A DNA stretch of 64,000 nucleotides from Niallia taxi (GCF_032818155.1 NZ_CP102589.1:3148001-3212000); one strand, 5' to 3'; positions 53,787-63,355 are shown, counted from the first letter of the stretch. The notes: generated by a model from the letters alone, not told the origin. Numbers and translations are program-made.

Positions 53787-54647
53787 TTATTTTTTGGCGA
53801 TACCTAAACAGATTACTCCCGCTATAATGAGGATAATCCCAATTGCAACAAAGATGAGCTGACGCTTCGTTTTCTTTTCTCCCAACAAAAAAATACCGCC
53901 AAGTGTGGAAATTACAACACCTGTTTGGGATAACGAGTAGCTTATTGCGACACCGACCTTCGGCTGAGAGATGAATAAAAACATATTACCTGCTGCCCAG
54001 AATAGGCCAGGCAGGATATTTTTTACTGCATATAAATTAAAGGGCTTGTGCTTATATGTAATAATCAGGCCACCAATAACCATGCCGATTGACTGTGGAA
54101 ACAAAGCTGACCAGCCATCAACAGAAAACAGTCTTGCGATAACAACATAGCCAAGATATCCTAAAGTAGAAATCAGTAACGTAACCGTTCCTTTTTTCAG
54201 CTTTGCTGATTCATCCTCACTTCTCTTCTGATCGTATGTTGTTAATACAATTCCTGCGAGAATACAAAGAATCGCAATAATGCCAAGGATTATTGTCGTA
54301 GCGGTTGTCCACTCATGAAATACAAGCACACCAAACAATGTTGTGGACACAATCTGTAGACCAGTTGAAATCGGCATTGTCTTTGAGACACCGATATATT
54401 CAATTGATTTAAACTGATTGCTTTGTCCAACCGCCCAAAAGATACCAGAGCATATGCCGATAATTAAGATAAGCGGTGACAGCTCAGGCCTTGCAATTAA
54501 ATAAACAACTAAAGAGAATAACAGCGCACCGATTGTTGTTCCTAAGGTTTGGCTGTATGCTCCCCCACCTATTTTTACATTAAGTAACACGATGCTGCCC
54601 CAAAACAGAGCAGGAAGTATAGCTAGAAAAAACTCCACGTAAATCAT
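53787..54647 (-). CDS. glcU: Glucose uptake protein GlcU
   Basis: A membrane protein of 286 residues with ten hydrophobic helices of the GRP (glucose/ribose porter) family; landmarks are LALPALFWGS-like opening (FLAILPALFWGSIVLLN), GVSKTMPISTGLQIV and SQPKVGVAISYSLSQTGVVISTLGGIFLLGE. It takes up glucose without phosphorylation, feeding gdh. I use the ATG at 54647 by family length; a GTG three codons later has a better-spaced AGG. I could not find a convincing sigma-G promoter. Confidence 0.92.
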   Translation of the reverse strand: MIYVEFFLAILPALFWGSIVLLNVKIGGGAYSQTLGTTIGALLFSLVVYLIARPELSPLILIIGICSGIFWAVGQSNQFKSIEYIGVSKTMPISTGLQIVSTTLFGVLVFHEWTTATTIILGIIAILCILAGIVLTTYDQKRSEDESAKLKKGTVTLLISTLGYLGYVVIARLFSVDGWSALFPQSIGMVIGGLIITYKHKPFNLYAVKNILPGLFWAAGNMFLFISQPKVGVAISYSLSQTGVVISTLGGIFLLGEKKTKRQLIFVAIGIILIIAGVICLGIAKK

Positions 54648-54741
54648 ACCTACTTTCTTGTTATATCGTATAAATTCCCCTAAATGGTCAAATCTAATCA
54701 GCATATTTGCTGGAATTTTAGCAAGCCAGATATTTGGCAAA

Positions 54742-54780
54742 TAAAAAAGCCCAAAATCACAGTATGCGGATTCCAGGCCA
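54742..54780 (-). terminator. Terminator of the TetR-family gene
   Basis: Minus strand: GGCCTGGAATC and GATTTTGGGCT pair throughout (four wobbles) over a 10-base loop and run into six T residues, separating the TetR gene from glcU. Confidence 0.7.
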
Positions 54781-54790
54781 CTCCTAACAG

Positions 54791-55687
54791 CTATTCCATT
54801 TTCTGAAGCTTATCTTCTAATATACAAATCGCTTTATGGCACTCACTGTCACTAATGGAGGCTTTCAGTTCGCCAATCGCCATCTGTACTAAGTGCTTGC
54901 GGCGGTTTTCCGGCTCTACAAGCTCTTCTTCAACAAACTCGACTAATTCCTCGTATTTTTTTTGCTCTTCCACATTTTGCACACTGTTTTTTATCATCAA
55001 CTTAAGCGACTCGATCACACAAGATATATTTTTGCTGTCTGTATGCCTGTCATTTTCCGCACTGTCTGACAGCCACTTTAACAATAAATCTGGAGACAGC
55101 AGGCGGTCACCTTTTTTGGAAACGTCTTCGACCATTCCTATAATTCTGTTCACACTATATTGAACAATCTTATGGACATCTGTATGGCGCTGCTTATCTA
55201 ATGAATAAAAATAAATCAAATTGTGAAGATTTCCTGTCAGCATGACTGCACAATCAAGCAAATAAGGCTTTTTATCAATACCACAAATATCCATCAAACG
55301 ATTATACAGCCAATTAATTTCTTGAATACGTCTCCTATTCAAAAATTGCTTTAGCTCAGGATCGTTTGTAAACAAAATTTCTTCGAATAAGGAAATAATC
55401 TTATACTGGTTATTTGTATTTATCAGTAATTCAATTTGCTGGATAAAAATAGCCAATGACGACTTATCCTGTCCTACCATTAGGTTCTTGCGCTTTTCGC
55501 CAAGCTCACTGTAAATTTCTTTAAAAATAGAAATTAGAAGTTCATTTTTACTTGAAAAATAATTGTAAAAGGTTCCTTTTGAAATCCCGCTGCTATCCAA
55601 TATTTCTTGAATGGATGTTGCTTGGAATCCTTTTTCAATAAACAGCTCATGGGCTTTATTCAACACATGCTTTTTCCGATTATTCAT
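54791..55687 (-). CDS. TetR-family transcriptional regulator with long C-terminal domain
   Basis: A 298-residue regulator, longer than the usual 190-220. The TetR HTH is at residues 5-50: ATSIQEILDSSGISKGTFYNYFSSKNELL. The rest is helical and contains a C-terminal extra segment of about 90 residues. It is divergent from the DHA2 exporter gene, with 264 bases between, the standard arrangement for a local repressor. The ATG at 55687 is eight bases after AAGG; earlier in-frame starts touch that site. Confidence 0.88.
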   Translation of the reverse strand: MNNRKKHVLNKAHELFIEKGFQATSIQEILDSSGISKGTFYNYFSSKNELLISIFKEIYSELGEKRKNLMVGQDKSSLAIFIQQIELLINTNNQYKIISLFEEILFTNDPELKQFLNRRRIQEINWLYNRLMDICGIDKKPYLLDCAVMLTGNLHNLIYFYSLDKQRHTDVHKIVQYSVNRIIGMVEDVSKKGDRLLSPDLLLKWLSDSAENDRHTDSKNISCVIESLKLMIKNSVQNVEEQKKYEELVEFVEEELVEPENRRKHLVQMAIGELKASISDSECHKAICILEDKLQKME

Positions 55688-55951
55688 CTTCATCACCTTA
55701 GGGAAATTATACTAACAGTTCAAAAAACATACTAACCCATATAGCAATAAAATTCAAGAATCTAGCTAAGAAAACGTTATCAAACAAACCTTCACCTATT
55801 TTATATAAAGGTAGAAAAATACTGATAATTTATTTTTTTAGTAAACCTAAACATTTTTATTGCAAAATTTATACTACCAGTATATTATTATTTAAGCCTA
55901 TAACAATTGTATAAAAAATGAACTCGATGTTCATAAGGAGGAAAACATTTC

Positions 55952-57496
55952 ATGAACAACACAGCAACACAAAACACGAAAAAGCCACCATATGGCATAA
56001 TCGCCATTCTTATGGCTGGGGCTTTTGTTGCTATCTTAAATTCGACTTTATTGAATATAGCATTGCCTTCTATTAATAAAGATTTCGACATTGAAGCATC
56101 TGTTGGTCAATGGCTCGTTACTGGCTATATGCTTGTTAACGGCATTATGATTCCGACAACTGCCTTCTTAATTCAAAGGTATTCTATTAGAAGACTGTTT
56201 ATCACTGCCATGTCCTTATTTACTATCGGGACACTTGTTGCAGGATTCGCTGACTCTTTCCCAGTTCTTTTGGGTGCACGTATGGTCCAAGCATCTGGTT
56301 CAGCAATCATGATGCCAGTACTTATGAACTTCCTGCTAACAAGCTTCCCAGTTGAAAAACGCGGTAGTGCAATGGGAGTTTTCGGTTTAGTTATGATCTT
56401 CGCACCAGCGATTGGTCCGACACTTTCAGGCTATATTGTCGAGCATTTCCATTGGCACGTACTCTTCCGCTTCATTGCACCGATTGCAATCATCGTATTA
56501 CTGTTTGCAATCTTTAAATTGAAGGATAAAAAGGAAAAAGTAGAAATCTCTATTGATGTTCTGTCTGTTATCCTTTCCACCTTAGGCTTTGGAGGTCTAT
56601 TGTATGGATTCAGTACTGCAGGCAGCAAAGGCTGGGACAGTATTTATGTATACGGAACATTAATCATCGGTTTCCTAAGCTTAATTCTCTTCATTGTAAG
56701 ACAGCTTAAAATTCCGAACCCAATGCTTGAATTCAGGATTTTCAAATATCCACTTTTCGCATTGTCAGCAACAATTTCTATCGTAGTAAATATCGCAATG
56801 TTTTCTGCAATGCTGTTAATGCCAATGTACATTCAGACAGTTAGAGGAATTTCTCCATTAGATTCTGGACTACTGCTTCTGCCTGGTGCTATCATCATGG
56901 GGATCATGTCACCAATTACAGGTAAACTATTTGATAAATATGGAGCAAGAGTTTTAGCTATTACTGGGTTAACACTTACAGCGATTACAACATATATGTT
57001 TAGCAAATTAACAATGGATACATCTTACACAACATTGATTATCATCTATTCCATCCGTATGTTTGGTATGTCTATGGTTATGATGCCAGTAATGACAAAT
57101 GGTTTGAACCAAGTGCCTGCACGATTGAACCCGCATGGTACGGCAATGAACAATACATTACAGCAAGTATCTGGCGCCATCGGTTCTGCTTTAATGATTA
57201 CCATTATGTCAAACCGCACGACTACACATGCTAAGGAATTAGCAGAAGATGCAATGAAAAACATGTCTAATGCGACAGCACAGCCTGATGCGGCAACATT
57301 AGCTGCGGCTAAAGAACAGCTTGCAATGAAGGCGATGATGGAAGGAATTAATGATGCATTCCTTATCTCTGTCGGTGTTGTAGTGATAGCACTAATTCTA
57401 TCGTTCTTTATGAAACGTGCGAAGCCTGCTGAAGACTTTCTAAGCAAGCAAAGCACAGTAAAGGCTAACGGTTCTGCTAAACTAGCAGAAAATTAA
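55952..57496 (+). CDS. DHA2-family drug/proton antiporter (EmrB/QacA type)
   Basis: A 514-residue MFS exporter with 14 predicted helices. The first helix is followed by LNSTLLNIALPSINKDF, typical of this group; motif C appears as VMIFAPAIGPTLSGYIVE near residue 150. AAGGAGG supports the ATG. The divergent TetR-type gene probably controls it. Substrates may be lipophilic drugs or antimicrobial compounds, inferred from family only. Confidence 0.9.
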   Translation: MNNTATQNTKKPPYGIIAILMAGAFVAILNSTLLNIALPSINKDFDIEASVGQWLVTGYMLVNGIMIPTTAFLIQRYSIRRLFITAMSLFTIGTLVAGFADSFPVLLGARMVQASGSAIMMPVLMNFLLTSFPVEKRGSAMGVFGLVMIFAPAIGPTLSGYIVEHFHWHVLFRFIAPIAIIVLLFAIFKLKDKKEKVEISIDVLSVILSTLGFGGLLYGFSTAGSKGWDSIYVYGTLIIGFLSLILFIVRQLKIPNPMLEFRIFKYPLFALSATISIVVNIAMFSAMLLMPMYIQTVRGISPLDSGLLLLPGAIIMGIMSPITGKLFDKYGARVLAITGLTLTAITTYMFSKLTMDTSYTTLIIIYSIRMFGMSMVMMPVMTNGLNQVPARLNPHGTAMNNTLQQVSGAIGSALMITIMSNRTTTHAKELAEDAMKNMSNATAQPDAATLAAAKEQLAMKAMMEGINDAFLISVGVVVIALILSFFMKRAKPAEDFLSKQSTVKANGSAKLAEN

Positions 57497-57519
57497 TTAG
57501 CTGCCTTATTAGAAAAATG

Positions 57520-57563
57520 AAAGCCAAGCTGTTAAGATTCATCAGACAGCTTGGCTTTTTTTA
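57520..57563 (+). terminator. Terminator of the DHA2 exporter gene
   Basis: AAGCCAAGCTGT and ACAGCTTGGCTT form a 12-base-pair stem followed by TTTTTTTAT. Confidence 0.93.
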
Positions 57564-57824
57564 TATTAATATATTATCCCCTTCTTTTAAACAATACATA
57601 TTCCCTATACTTGCCCGTCATTAACCAATAAAATTTCTAATTTACATGGTGAACTCTTGGTTATTTTTTGGTATAATTTAGCTAAGTTAACGAAATAACT
57701 TTTTCACAGGATCAGAAACTATTACGACAGCAGCAGGATTGACAAAGGTTTTTTATCAACTTGGCAACTGCTTGACAGAATAAATATAAAATCAGGCATA
57801 GCGGAATAACAAAAGGTGGCTAGA
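57564..57824 (+). promoter_or_regulatory. Region upstream of the DeoR-type gene with extended -10 promoter
   Basis: About 260 bases without a gene. An extended -10, TTTGGTATAAT (TATAAT at 57672-57677), is the clearest promoter; the matching -35 is poor. It would give a leader of about 145 bases, in which I see no known riboswitch. Confidence 0.45.
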
Positions 57825-58595
57825 ATGATGCTGAAAAATAAACGAATTAAAGAAATTCAAGACTATGTGTTTGAGCATGAAACCGTCTCACTAGATGAAT
57901 TGGTTGAAGTATTTAATGTTTCTAAAAATACGATACGAAGAGATATACAGGAGCTGGTAGAAGAAGGCGAGCTTAAAAAGGTGTATGGCGGTGTTGCCGT
58001 TAATCATGCTACACTTGTTTCCTTTAATGATCGGCAAATACGAAACAAAGACGAAAAGATGCTGATTGGGAAAAGCGCAGCGGAATTTGTTCAAGATGGT
58101 GACATTATCTTTATTGATTCAGGTACTACTACATTGGAAATGCTAGAGTTTCTCAAAACAAAACAGCTTTCCATCATTACAAATAATCTTGATTTTATTA
58201 TTAAGGCACTTCCATATGAAAATCTTCACATCATTACCTTTGGTGGTGTGTTGGAACGAAAAACTAAGTCTTTTGCAAGTATTCAAAGCACTGATGTAAT
58301 TAAATCCTATAATATTAATAAAGCCTTCATGGCTTCAACAGGTATTTCCATCTCAAATGGTGTCACAAATTCGTCCCCATTGGAAAGCGAAATTAAGAAG
58401 AATGTCGTGGAAAGAAGTGCGGAGGTATACTTGCTTGTCGACCATCATAAGTTTGACAAGTATGCTCTTATGACATACTGCACACTTCATGACATTGACT
58501 GCTTAATTACTGGTGCTGAACCACCTAAGGAGTATCAGAACTTTACGAAAGAAAACAATATTAAGCTAATTATTACGGCGGAAAATGAAGAATAA
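57825..58595 (+). CDS. DeoR-family transcriptional regulator
   Basis: A 256-residue regulator: N-terminal DeoR HTH (residues 5-58: SLDELVEVFNVSKNTIRRDIQELVEEG) with the signature YGGV, and a sugar-phosphate isomerase-like C-terminal domain (about 75-235) with FIDSGTTTLEML, ITNNL and LLVDHHKFDK. Such proteins sense phosphorylated sugars or related metabolites. AAAGGTGG lies five bases before the ATG at 57825. No sugar operon adjoins it, so its target is elsewhere or is itself. Confidence 0.87.
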   Translation: MMLKNKRIKEIQDYVFEHETVSLDELVEVFNVSKNTIRRDIQELVEEGELKKVYGGVAVNHATLVSFNDRQIRNKDEKMLIGKSAAEFVQDGDIIFIDSGTTTLEMLEFLKTKQLSIITNNLDFIIKALPYENLHIITFGGVLERKTKSFASIQSTDVIKSYNINKAFMASTGISISNGVTNSSPLESEIKKNVVERSAEVYLLVDHHKFDKYALMTYCTLHDIDCLITGAEPPKEYQNFTKENNIKLIITAENEE

Positions 58596-58633
58596 AAAAA
58601 ACGGCTCCTAAATTACCATTTAGGAGCCGTTTC
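58595..58633. terminator. Bidirectional terminator between the DeoR and MFS genes
   Basis: AAACGGCTCCTAAAT and ATTTAGGAGCCGTTT, a 15-base-pair perfect stem with a 4-base loop. The right arm covers the end of the convergent MFS coding region. Confidence 0.93.
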
Positions 58634-59899
58634 TAATGCTTTGCGCTTTTCAAATTTATGAAACATCCTGTAGTAGAGGATGCCGCTTAGACAAGCTAAC
58701 AAGCTGATGATGATGAAGGTCCATGTATAGCCAAACCAAACACTCATTGGTATAGACACTGGTGCAAGCACCTTTGAGAACGTGTAGCGCAGACTTGCTG
58801 CAGCAAAATATTTCCCTCTTTTGTCAGCTGGCGCAAGCTCAGAAATAAAGCCTTGCTGTATACCTGCCGTCATGAGTTCTGCCAATGTGAACACAAGCAT
58901 AGCAAACAGCAGACCCCAAATCCATGAGGTTTGACTGAACAGTAAAACGGAAACAGCGTATGTGAACGAGGAAATGATAAACACGTTTCGTTCCTTGTAT
59001 TTGCTCATCCACCTTGTCACAACAATCGTAAAGATAGCAACAAGTAAGCCATTTTCTGCGAGCACAAGTCCAAATGCCTGTGTGTTTTCTACAACATAAG
59101 ACCAGTCCCCGAACCTTAGCAGCGGCTGGTTTGTCACCACTTCGTTAATATAGACAGGGAACAGCAGGTCAAGCTGCATAAAGGTTTGTCCAACAAGAAC
59201 ACCAGCGATGATGAACAGGAGAAAAACCCGGTCATTCATAATTACTCTGTAATCCTTCAGTTGATTACCAAGCACAGAAAACCAGTTCTTGTTTTGTATG
59301 CTCTCCTCTTCCTTTTCAACAGGAGCTGTTTCTTTAACCATGTATTGAAGCACTAAACCAAGAACAAGATTTAAAACACCTGCCATTAACAGCAACGGGA
59401 AACGGTACTCTGCAAAAAAGATGCCGCCAATAATCGGTCCAATTACAACGGCAATATTTGTGGAAGTATAAAAAACCGCAAAAACGTCGCTGCGATCCTT
59501 TTCTCCTACAACATCTGCAATCATCGCCTGGCTTGCCGGCCAGTAAACAGCACCAAACATACTCACAACAGTAAAACAAACAAACCCAAGCAATGGTGAA
59601 TCAAACCACGAGGAGCTTGAAACAGCAAAAACAGTGAAAGCTGCTCCTTGAACGAAGGCGGAAAGCACCATCATTTTCTTGCGGCCATATTTATCTGCAT
59701 AATATCCCCCAAGCAGGTTTGCGGCACAAGAAAAAACTTGTGAAAGTATCAGCAGCATTCCAGCAGTTGATTTGCCAAAGGCTTCCGTAAAATAAATAGA
59801 TAAAAACGGGAAAAACATCCAAAATGTAATATTAACAACAGATTCTCCTGCAAGCCGAATCTTTAAATTTCGGTCCCAGTCTCTTAGACGCATACTCAT
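58613..59899 (-). CDS. MFS transporter, MdtG/multidrug type
   Basis: A 428-residue transporter with about 12 helices. It begins MRLRDWDRNLKIRLAGESVV, followed by the helix-one region and motif A as GGYYADKYGRKKMM near residue 75. AGAGAG sits about ten bases ahead of the ATG at 59899; a start 21 codons earlier lacks a site. Motif pattern fits the DHA1 drug exporters of bacilli, but the substrate is not known. It is a single-gene unit with terminators on both sides. Confidence 0.88.
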   Translation of the reverse strand: MSMRLRDWDRNLKIRLAGESVVNITFWMFFPFLSIYFTEAFGKSTAGMLLILSQVFSCAANLLGGYYADKYGRKKMMVLSAFVQGAAFTVFAVSSSSWFDSPLLGFVCFTVVSMFGAVYWPASQAMIADVVGEKDRSDVFAVFYTSTNIAVVIGPIIGGIFFAEYRFPLLLMAGVLNLVLGLVLQYMVKETAPVEKEEESIQNKNWFSVLGNQLKDYRVIMNDRVFLLFIIAGVLVGQTFMQLDLLFPVYINEVVTNQPLLRFGDWSYVVENTQAFGLVLAENGLLVAIFTIVVTRWMSKYKERNVFIISSFTYAVSVLLFSQTSWIWGLLFAMLVFTLAELMTAGIQQGFISELAPADKRGKYFAAASLRYTFSKVLAPVSIPMSVWFGYTWTFIIISLLACLSGILYYRMFHKFEKRKALETAPKW

Positions 59900-59988
59900 A
59901 CGAAGATATCTCTCTTTCTTTATTCTTCTTTTATCATAACAAGCTATTACAGGCAATCTCAAGTTAATTTTACTATATTAATAAAGTG

Positions 59989-60024
59989 AAAAGGACAACT
60001 CCTGCATCAGGAATTGTCCTTTTT
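59989..60024 (-). terminator. Terminator of the MarR/EmrB/EmrA-like operon
   Basis: AAAAGGACAACTCCT and AGGAATTGTCCTTTT pair with one wobble over a short loop, directly after the HlyD-family stop. Confidence 0.9.
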
Positions 60025-60025
60025 A

Positions 60026-60661
60026 TCAGATTGATATTTTCACTTCTGCATTCATACCGAGAAGTACTTTTTTTGTTGGATTTTGAATGGATATTTTGAC
60101 TTGAACCTTTTGGGTTACTTTTGTGTAGTTTCCAGTTGCGTTTTGTGATGGTAGTGCAGAAAACACAGAGTTTGTTGCATAGCTGATGTCTTCTACCTTC
60201 CCATCAAACGTTACATTTGAATCACCGTCGACTGTTATATCCACATTGTCACCAATTTCAATGTCATTCAATTCGGTTTCTTTTATATTTGCGAGCACAT
60301 ACATATGATCCATATCGGCCGTTTGAGCGAGCACCTGCCCTGACTGGACTAGTTCGTTTCTCTTTACTTCATTTTTAATGATCGTTCCAGCAGCTATACT
60401 GTCGATTTCATGTGCTGCCTTTCCATCATTTACTGTCCCTACTGCTTGGTTTACTTTCATATCTTTTCCTGCACTGCCCTTCCAATCAGTAAGAATACCT
60501 GATGCTGGGGCAACTACCTCAGTAATATCTGCCGATACGATGGCATCATCTGTTTTTACATAGTTTTTATGTTGATAGTACATGTAGACACCTGTGGCAA
60601 TAAGACCTAACACCACCACAAGGCCAATAAAGTTTATGATTAATAATTTTCCTTTGCTCAT
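60026..60661 (-). CDS. HlyD-family membrane fusion/adaptor protein (EmrA-like)
   Basis: A 211-residue protein: one N-terminal membrane helix (residues 7-28), then a biotinyl-lipoyl-like half motif (TDDAIVSADITEVVAPASGIL), a very short hairpin, and the second half with a beta-barrel (GDNVDITVDG...GKVEDI). Gram-positive members act as the extracellular partner of MFS exporters. It is shorter than EmrA of Gram-negatives because the coiled-coil hairpin is almost absent, consistent with no outer membrane to bridge. It follows the MFS gene by 32 bases. Confidence 0.9.
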   Translation of the reverse strand: MSKGKLLIINFIGLVVVLGLIATGVYMYYQHKNYVKTDDAIVSADITEVVAPASGILTDWKGSAGKDMKVNQAVGTVNDGKAAHEIDSIAAGTIIKNEVKRNELVQSGQVLAQTADMDHMYVLANIKETELNDIEIGDNVDITVDGDSNVTFDGKVEDISYATNSVFSALPSQNATGNYTKVTQKVQVKISIQNPTKKVLLGMNAEVKISI

Positions 60662-60693
60662 TTATTTCTCTCCTATGCTAAGATCAGCTAATT

Positions 60694-62319
60694 TTATAAT
60701 GCATTATTTATTTTTGTGTCTGTATGTTTTTGTACTGGCTTGGGCTGTTTTTGAACAAGTGAACGCCCTTTACCTGTTGCCACTTTTCCAATAGAAGCAA
60801 GCAGCATGATTATGCCTAACACAAGCAAAATCGTAAACAGATTATGGTAGGCTCCAAGAATAGCCGCTTTCTTTACATGAACAATCAGCTCATAGGATGC
60901 CAACGATTTAGCATTTGCGACAGAATTTCCTTGCTCCAATAAATGCCTAGTCCAAACTGCCATTTCCTGCTTGAATTCTGTGCTGTCACTTTGCAGGCTC
61001 CAGCGAATTTTTTCATAATTGCTGGCATTTACTGTCGTTAAAAACCAAGCAAGAACCGGTGAAATAATTGCACCAACAAAATTCCGAATCGAGTGCAGTG
61101 TAACAGATCGCATGGAGGCCTGATGAATGTCACCTGCAAGAGCTGTTCCTAATGCACCTCCCACAAGTACCATACTCACACCAGCTCCAAGACAAGCTAC
61201 TTGAAAATACAGTTCATGCAATGTAACCGCAGAGTCGATTGTTCTCCATTGATAGCTTACGTAAATGACTGCTATTGACCCAATGATGCCTAAAATACCA
61301 GCGCCAAGCTTATCATACAGAACCGTTTTCAAGATGGCTGTAACTACAATACCGACGAAGAACCAAAAATAAAAATGAGATAAATACATAAACGGCAAAT
61401 CAAGATTATTACGTAGGAATCCATTAATTCCAGCAATAGCGAATACTAATGCTAAATGGGATGCTACTGCCATAATTGTACCTGATATTGGCTTCGATGC
61501 CTTGAGTGTTTTAAATGGCACTAACGGTGTTTCTGCCTTCCTGTCCACAATAATGAATAAAATCATAAGAATAGCAGCAACAATTAGGAACGGCCATACA
61601 TATGTGGATGTGAAGCCCTTTTGAACTAAATTACATAACGGAATGGCTAACACTAGCATCATAACCGTCCACAGAAATATCCCTGTTTTATCTAAGGAGA
61701 AATGCTCCTCTTGCTGCTCTAGCTTAGGCAATCCGATAAAACCGACTAATAAACAGATAGCAGCAGCTGCGACATTAAGAATAAACAACCAGCGCCACGC
61801 ATCTGCCTCTAAGGACAATGCACCAAATAAAGCACCTAAAGCACTAGCTCCAAACAGCCCTGTAATAACCATTAGCAAAAACGTATTTCTGATTTTGTTT
61901 GGAAACGATTTAAGGCTTGCTGGCAAAATCGTCAAAAATAAAAAGCCTGCGCTTATTCCTTGAATAATTTTTGCTATTATCAAAAACAGCAAATCCTCGG
62001 AAAATACAGCAATAATAGAACCAATAAGAAAAACACTAATGAAAAGCAAATAGTTTTTGCGCAAACCGAGTTTTCTTGTTAAAACAGGTCCAAGTGGTAC
62101 GCCAAATGCAAAACCGAGATTAGACAAGGTAGAAGGCAGCAATAAGGAATTGGAGCCAAGCTGCAAACCATTTTGGATAACTCCTTGATTTAATATATAG
62201 GAAAGATTGGAAAAGTATTGTGATCCGATTGCGAAGATTGTCAAGATCGAGATAATCAAATACTGAGGCACTGCAACCTTTTCTGATTCAGATGCAGAAG
62301 TATTAATTTGCTGACTCAT
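60694..62319 (-). CDS. DHA2-like 14-helix MFS exporter (EmrB-like)
   Basis: A 541-residue transporter with about 14 hydrophobic helices and a conserved motif region around FAFGVPLGPVLTRKLGLRKN near residue 72. It is paired with the HlyD-type adaptor downstream and a MarR gene upstream, the organisation of an EmrAB-like efflux operon. An unusual loop at about residues 425-480 (NASNYEKIRWSLQSDSTEFKQEMAVWTRHLL) is typical of this group. GGGGGAGAAG supports the ATG. A palindrome 30-60 bases upstream is a likely operator. Confidence 0.9.
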   Translation of the reverse strand: MSQQINTSASESEKVAVPQYLIISILTIFAIGSQYFSNLSYILNQGVIQNGLQLGSNSLLLPSTLSNLGFAFGVPLGPVLTRKLGLRKNYLLFISVFLIGSIIAVFSEDLLFLIIAKIIQGISAGFLFLTILPASLKSFPNKIRNTFLLMVITGLFGASALGALFGALSLEADAWRWLFILNVAAAAICLLVGFIGLPKLEQQEEHFSLDKTGIFLWTVMMLVLAIPLCNLVQKGFTSTYVWPFLIVAAILMILFIIVDRKAETPLVPFKTLKASKPISGTIMAVASHLALVFAIAGINGFLRNNLDLPFMYLSHFYFWFFVGIVVTAILKTVLYDKLGAGILGIIGSIAVIYVSYQWRTIDSAVTLHELYFQVACLGAGVSMVLVGGALGTALAGDIHQASMRSVTLHSIRNFVGAIISPVLAWFLTTVNASNYEKIRWSLQSDSTEFKQEMAVWTRHLLEQGNSVANAKSLASYELIVHVKKAAILGAYHNLFTILLVLGIIMLLASIGKVATGKGRSLVQKQPKPVQKHTDTKINNAL

Positions 62320-62350
62320 CTTCTCTCCCCCTTTCCTTGTGAATTTTTAA

Positions 62351-62383
62351 ATATTGTATATGACAAGTTGTATTATACAATAT
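62351..62383. promoter_or_regulatory. Palindromic operator candidate before the EmrB-like gene
   Basis: ATATTGTATA and TATACAATAT frame the site (perfect 10-base arms), and inside it is the shorter palindrome TTGTAT-T-ATACAA. Its position 32 bases before the MFS start and the adjacent MarR gene make it a likely MarR-type operator. Confidence 0.65.
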
Positions 62384-62420
62384 ATAAACAAAAAAACAAT
62401 ATGTTTTCATTTTTAAAACT

Positions 62421-62449
62421 AAAAAAAGAGACTCTTTAGAATCTCTTTT
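62421..62449 (-). terminator. Terminator of the MarR gene (efflux cluster)
   Basis: AAAAGAGA-TCT and AGA-TCTCTTTT pair with a single mismatch over a tiny loop; T-run on the minus strand. It means the MFS gene needs its own promoter. Confidence 0.8.
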
Positions 62450-62877
62450 CAACCTTGTCCCCAATGCTTAAAATCTGCATTAAGGCGGTTCATTAACTTG
62501 TCCAATTGTTCAATATCTTCCTGTTTCCAATTCTTCAATATCTCTCCATATACTGTGTAGCGAGCCTTTTGCACGCGTTCAAGCACTTCTAGCCCACTTT
62601 TTGTAATTTCTATTAAGCTAATCCGGCCATTGTTAGCATCAGGATATCTTTTCACATAGGATTTTGTTTCAAGATTACTGACTTGTCTGCTCGCTGTTGA
62701 AATGTTCAGCAGCAGCTGATGCGCAATTTCATTTATTCCAATCGGTCCGTTACTTTGCAATTCACTTAAAATTAAGTATTCCGATCTGTCCAGACTCCCG
62801 AGTTTTGGGTTATTTGCTGTAATTAAACGAACAAGTAATGCCACTTCATATTCAATAGATTGAAGTGAATCATTCAT
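62449..62877 (-). CDS. MarR-family regulator of the efflux cluster
   Basis: A 142-residue winged-helix protein with the recognition region GINEIAHQLLLNISTASRQVSNLETKSYV (about residues 50-80) and wing DANNGRISLIEITKSG. It lies upstream of, and in the same direction as, the EmrB/EmrA-like genes but is separated from them by a terminator and a palindrome. It probably represses the exporter. AAGGGGAG is seven bases before the ATG at 62877; a GTG two codons earlier is too close. Confidence 0.87.
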   Translation of the reverse strand: MNDSLQSIEYEVALLVRLITANNPKLGSLDRSEYLILSELQSNGPIGINEIAHQLLLNISTASRQVSNLETKSYVKRYPDANNGRISLIEITKSGLEVLERVQKARYTVYGEILKNWKQEDIEQLDKLMNRLNADFKHWGQG

Positions 62878-62920
62878 TTGCACTCTCCCCTTTTAAAAAC
62901 GTTCAAAGTATATCTAAACA

Positions 62921-63355
62921 CTAATGCTTCCTTGATGATGCTGCTGAAATAATATAATAGCTGAGCACTAATACAAGAATAGCACAAGTATATAAAAGTG
63001 TGTGCAATGGATTATCGTGATAGACAATGATAAGCCTAACCATTGCAGTAATTCCGATATACAAGAAATACCTTAGTGGAAAGTGATAGCTCTCTTGAAA
63101 ATACTTTACAATTAGTGCGATAAATTCAAAATACAAAAAGAACACTAATATTCTTTCAAGCAGCTCATAATTGTTGCTTGCCTGCTGAAGCTCGACTGCA
63201 TATGCGATAAAATAAATAATTTCTTTACATAGCAACACACTTAATGTGATCGCAAGCAAAATCAGTGATACGTTTAAGATTTGCTGCAGCATGGCGGCCA
63301 GCAGCAAATGCTGTTTTTTTACCTGCTTCTTTTCTTTTTCTTTTCGTGCTTCCAA
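62921..63355 (-). CDS. PsiE-family membrane protein
   Basis: A 144-residue protein with a basic N-terminus and four hydrophobic helices. The family block YHFPLRYFLYIGITAMVRLIIVYHDNPLHTLL near residues 88-120 identifies PsiE, named for phosphate-starvation induction in E. coli; function is not established. The start is TTG with AAGGAGG upstream. It precedes the MarR gene by 43 bases with no terminator seen, so they may share a transcript. Confidence 0.87.
   Translation of the reverse strand: MEARKEKEKKQVKKQHLLLAAMLQQILNVSLILLAITLSVLLCKEIIYFIAYAVELQQASNNYELLERILVFFLYFEFIALIVKYFQESYHFPLRYFLYIGITAMVRLIIVYHDNPLHTLLYTCAILVLVLSYYIISAASSRKH

Noticed and set aside
55952..62319. A genomic island rich in exporters acquired by transfer.
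   Set aside because: Composition looks like the flanks, and there are no integrase, tRNA, direct repeats or transposase; the grouping may be coincidental.
62878..62920. A terminator between the PsiE and MarR genes.
   Set aside because: No hairpin with a T-run is visible in the 43 bases; read-through is more likely.
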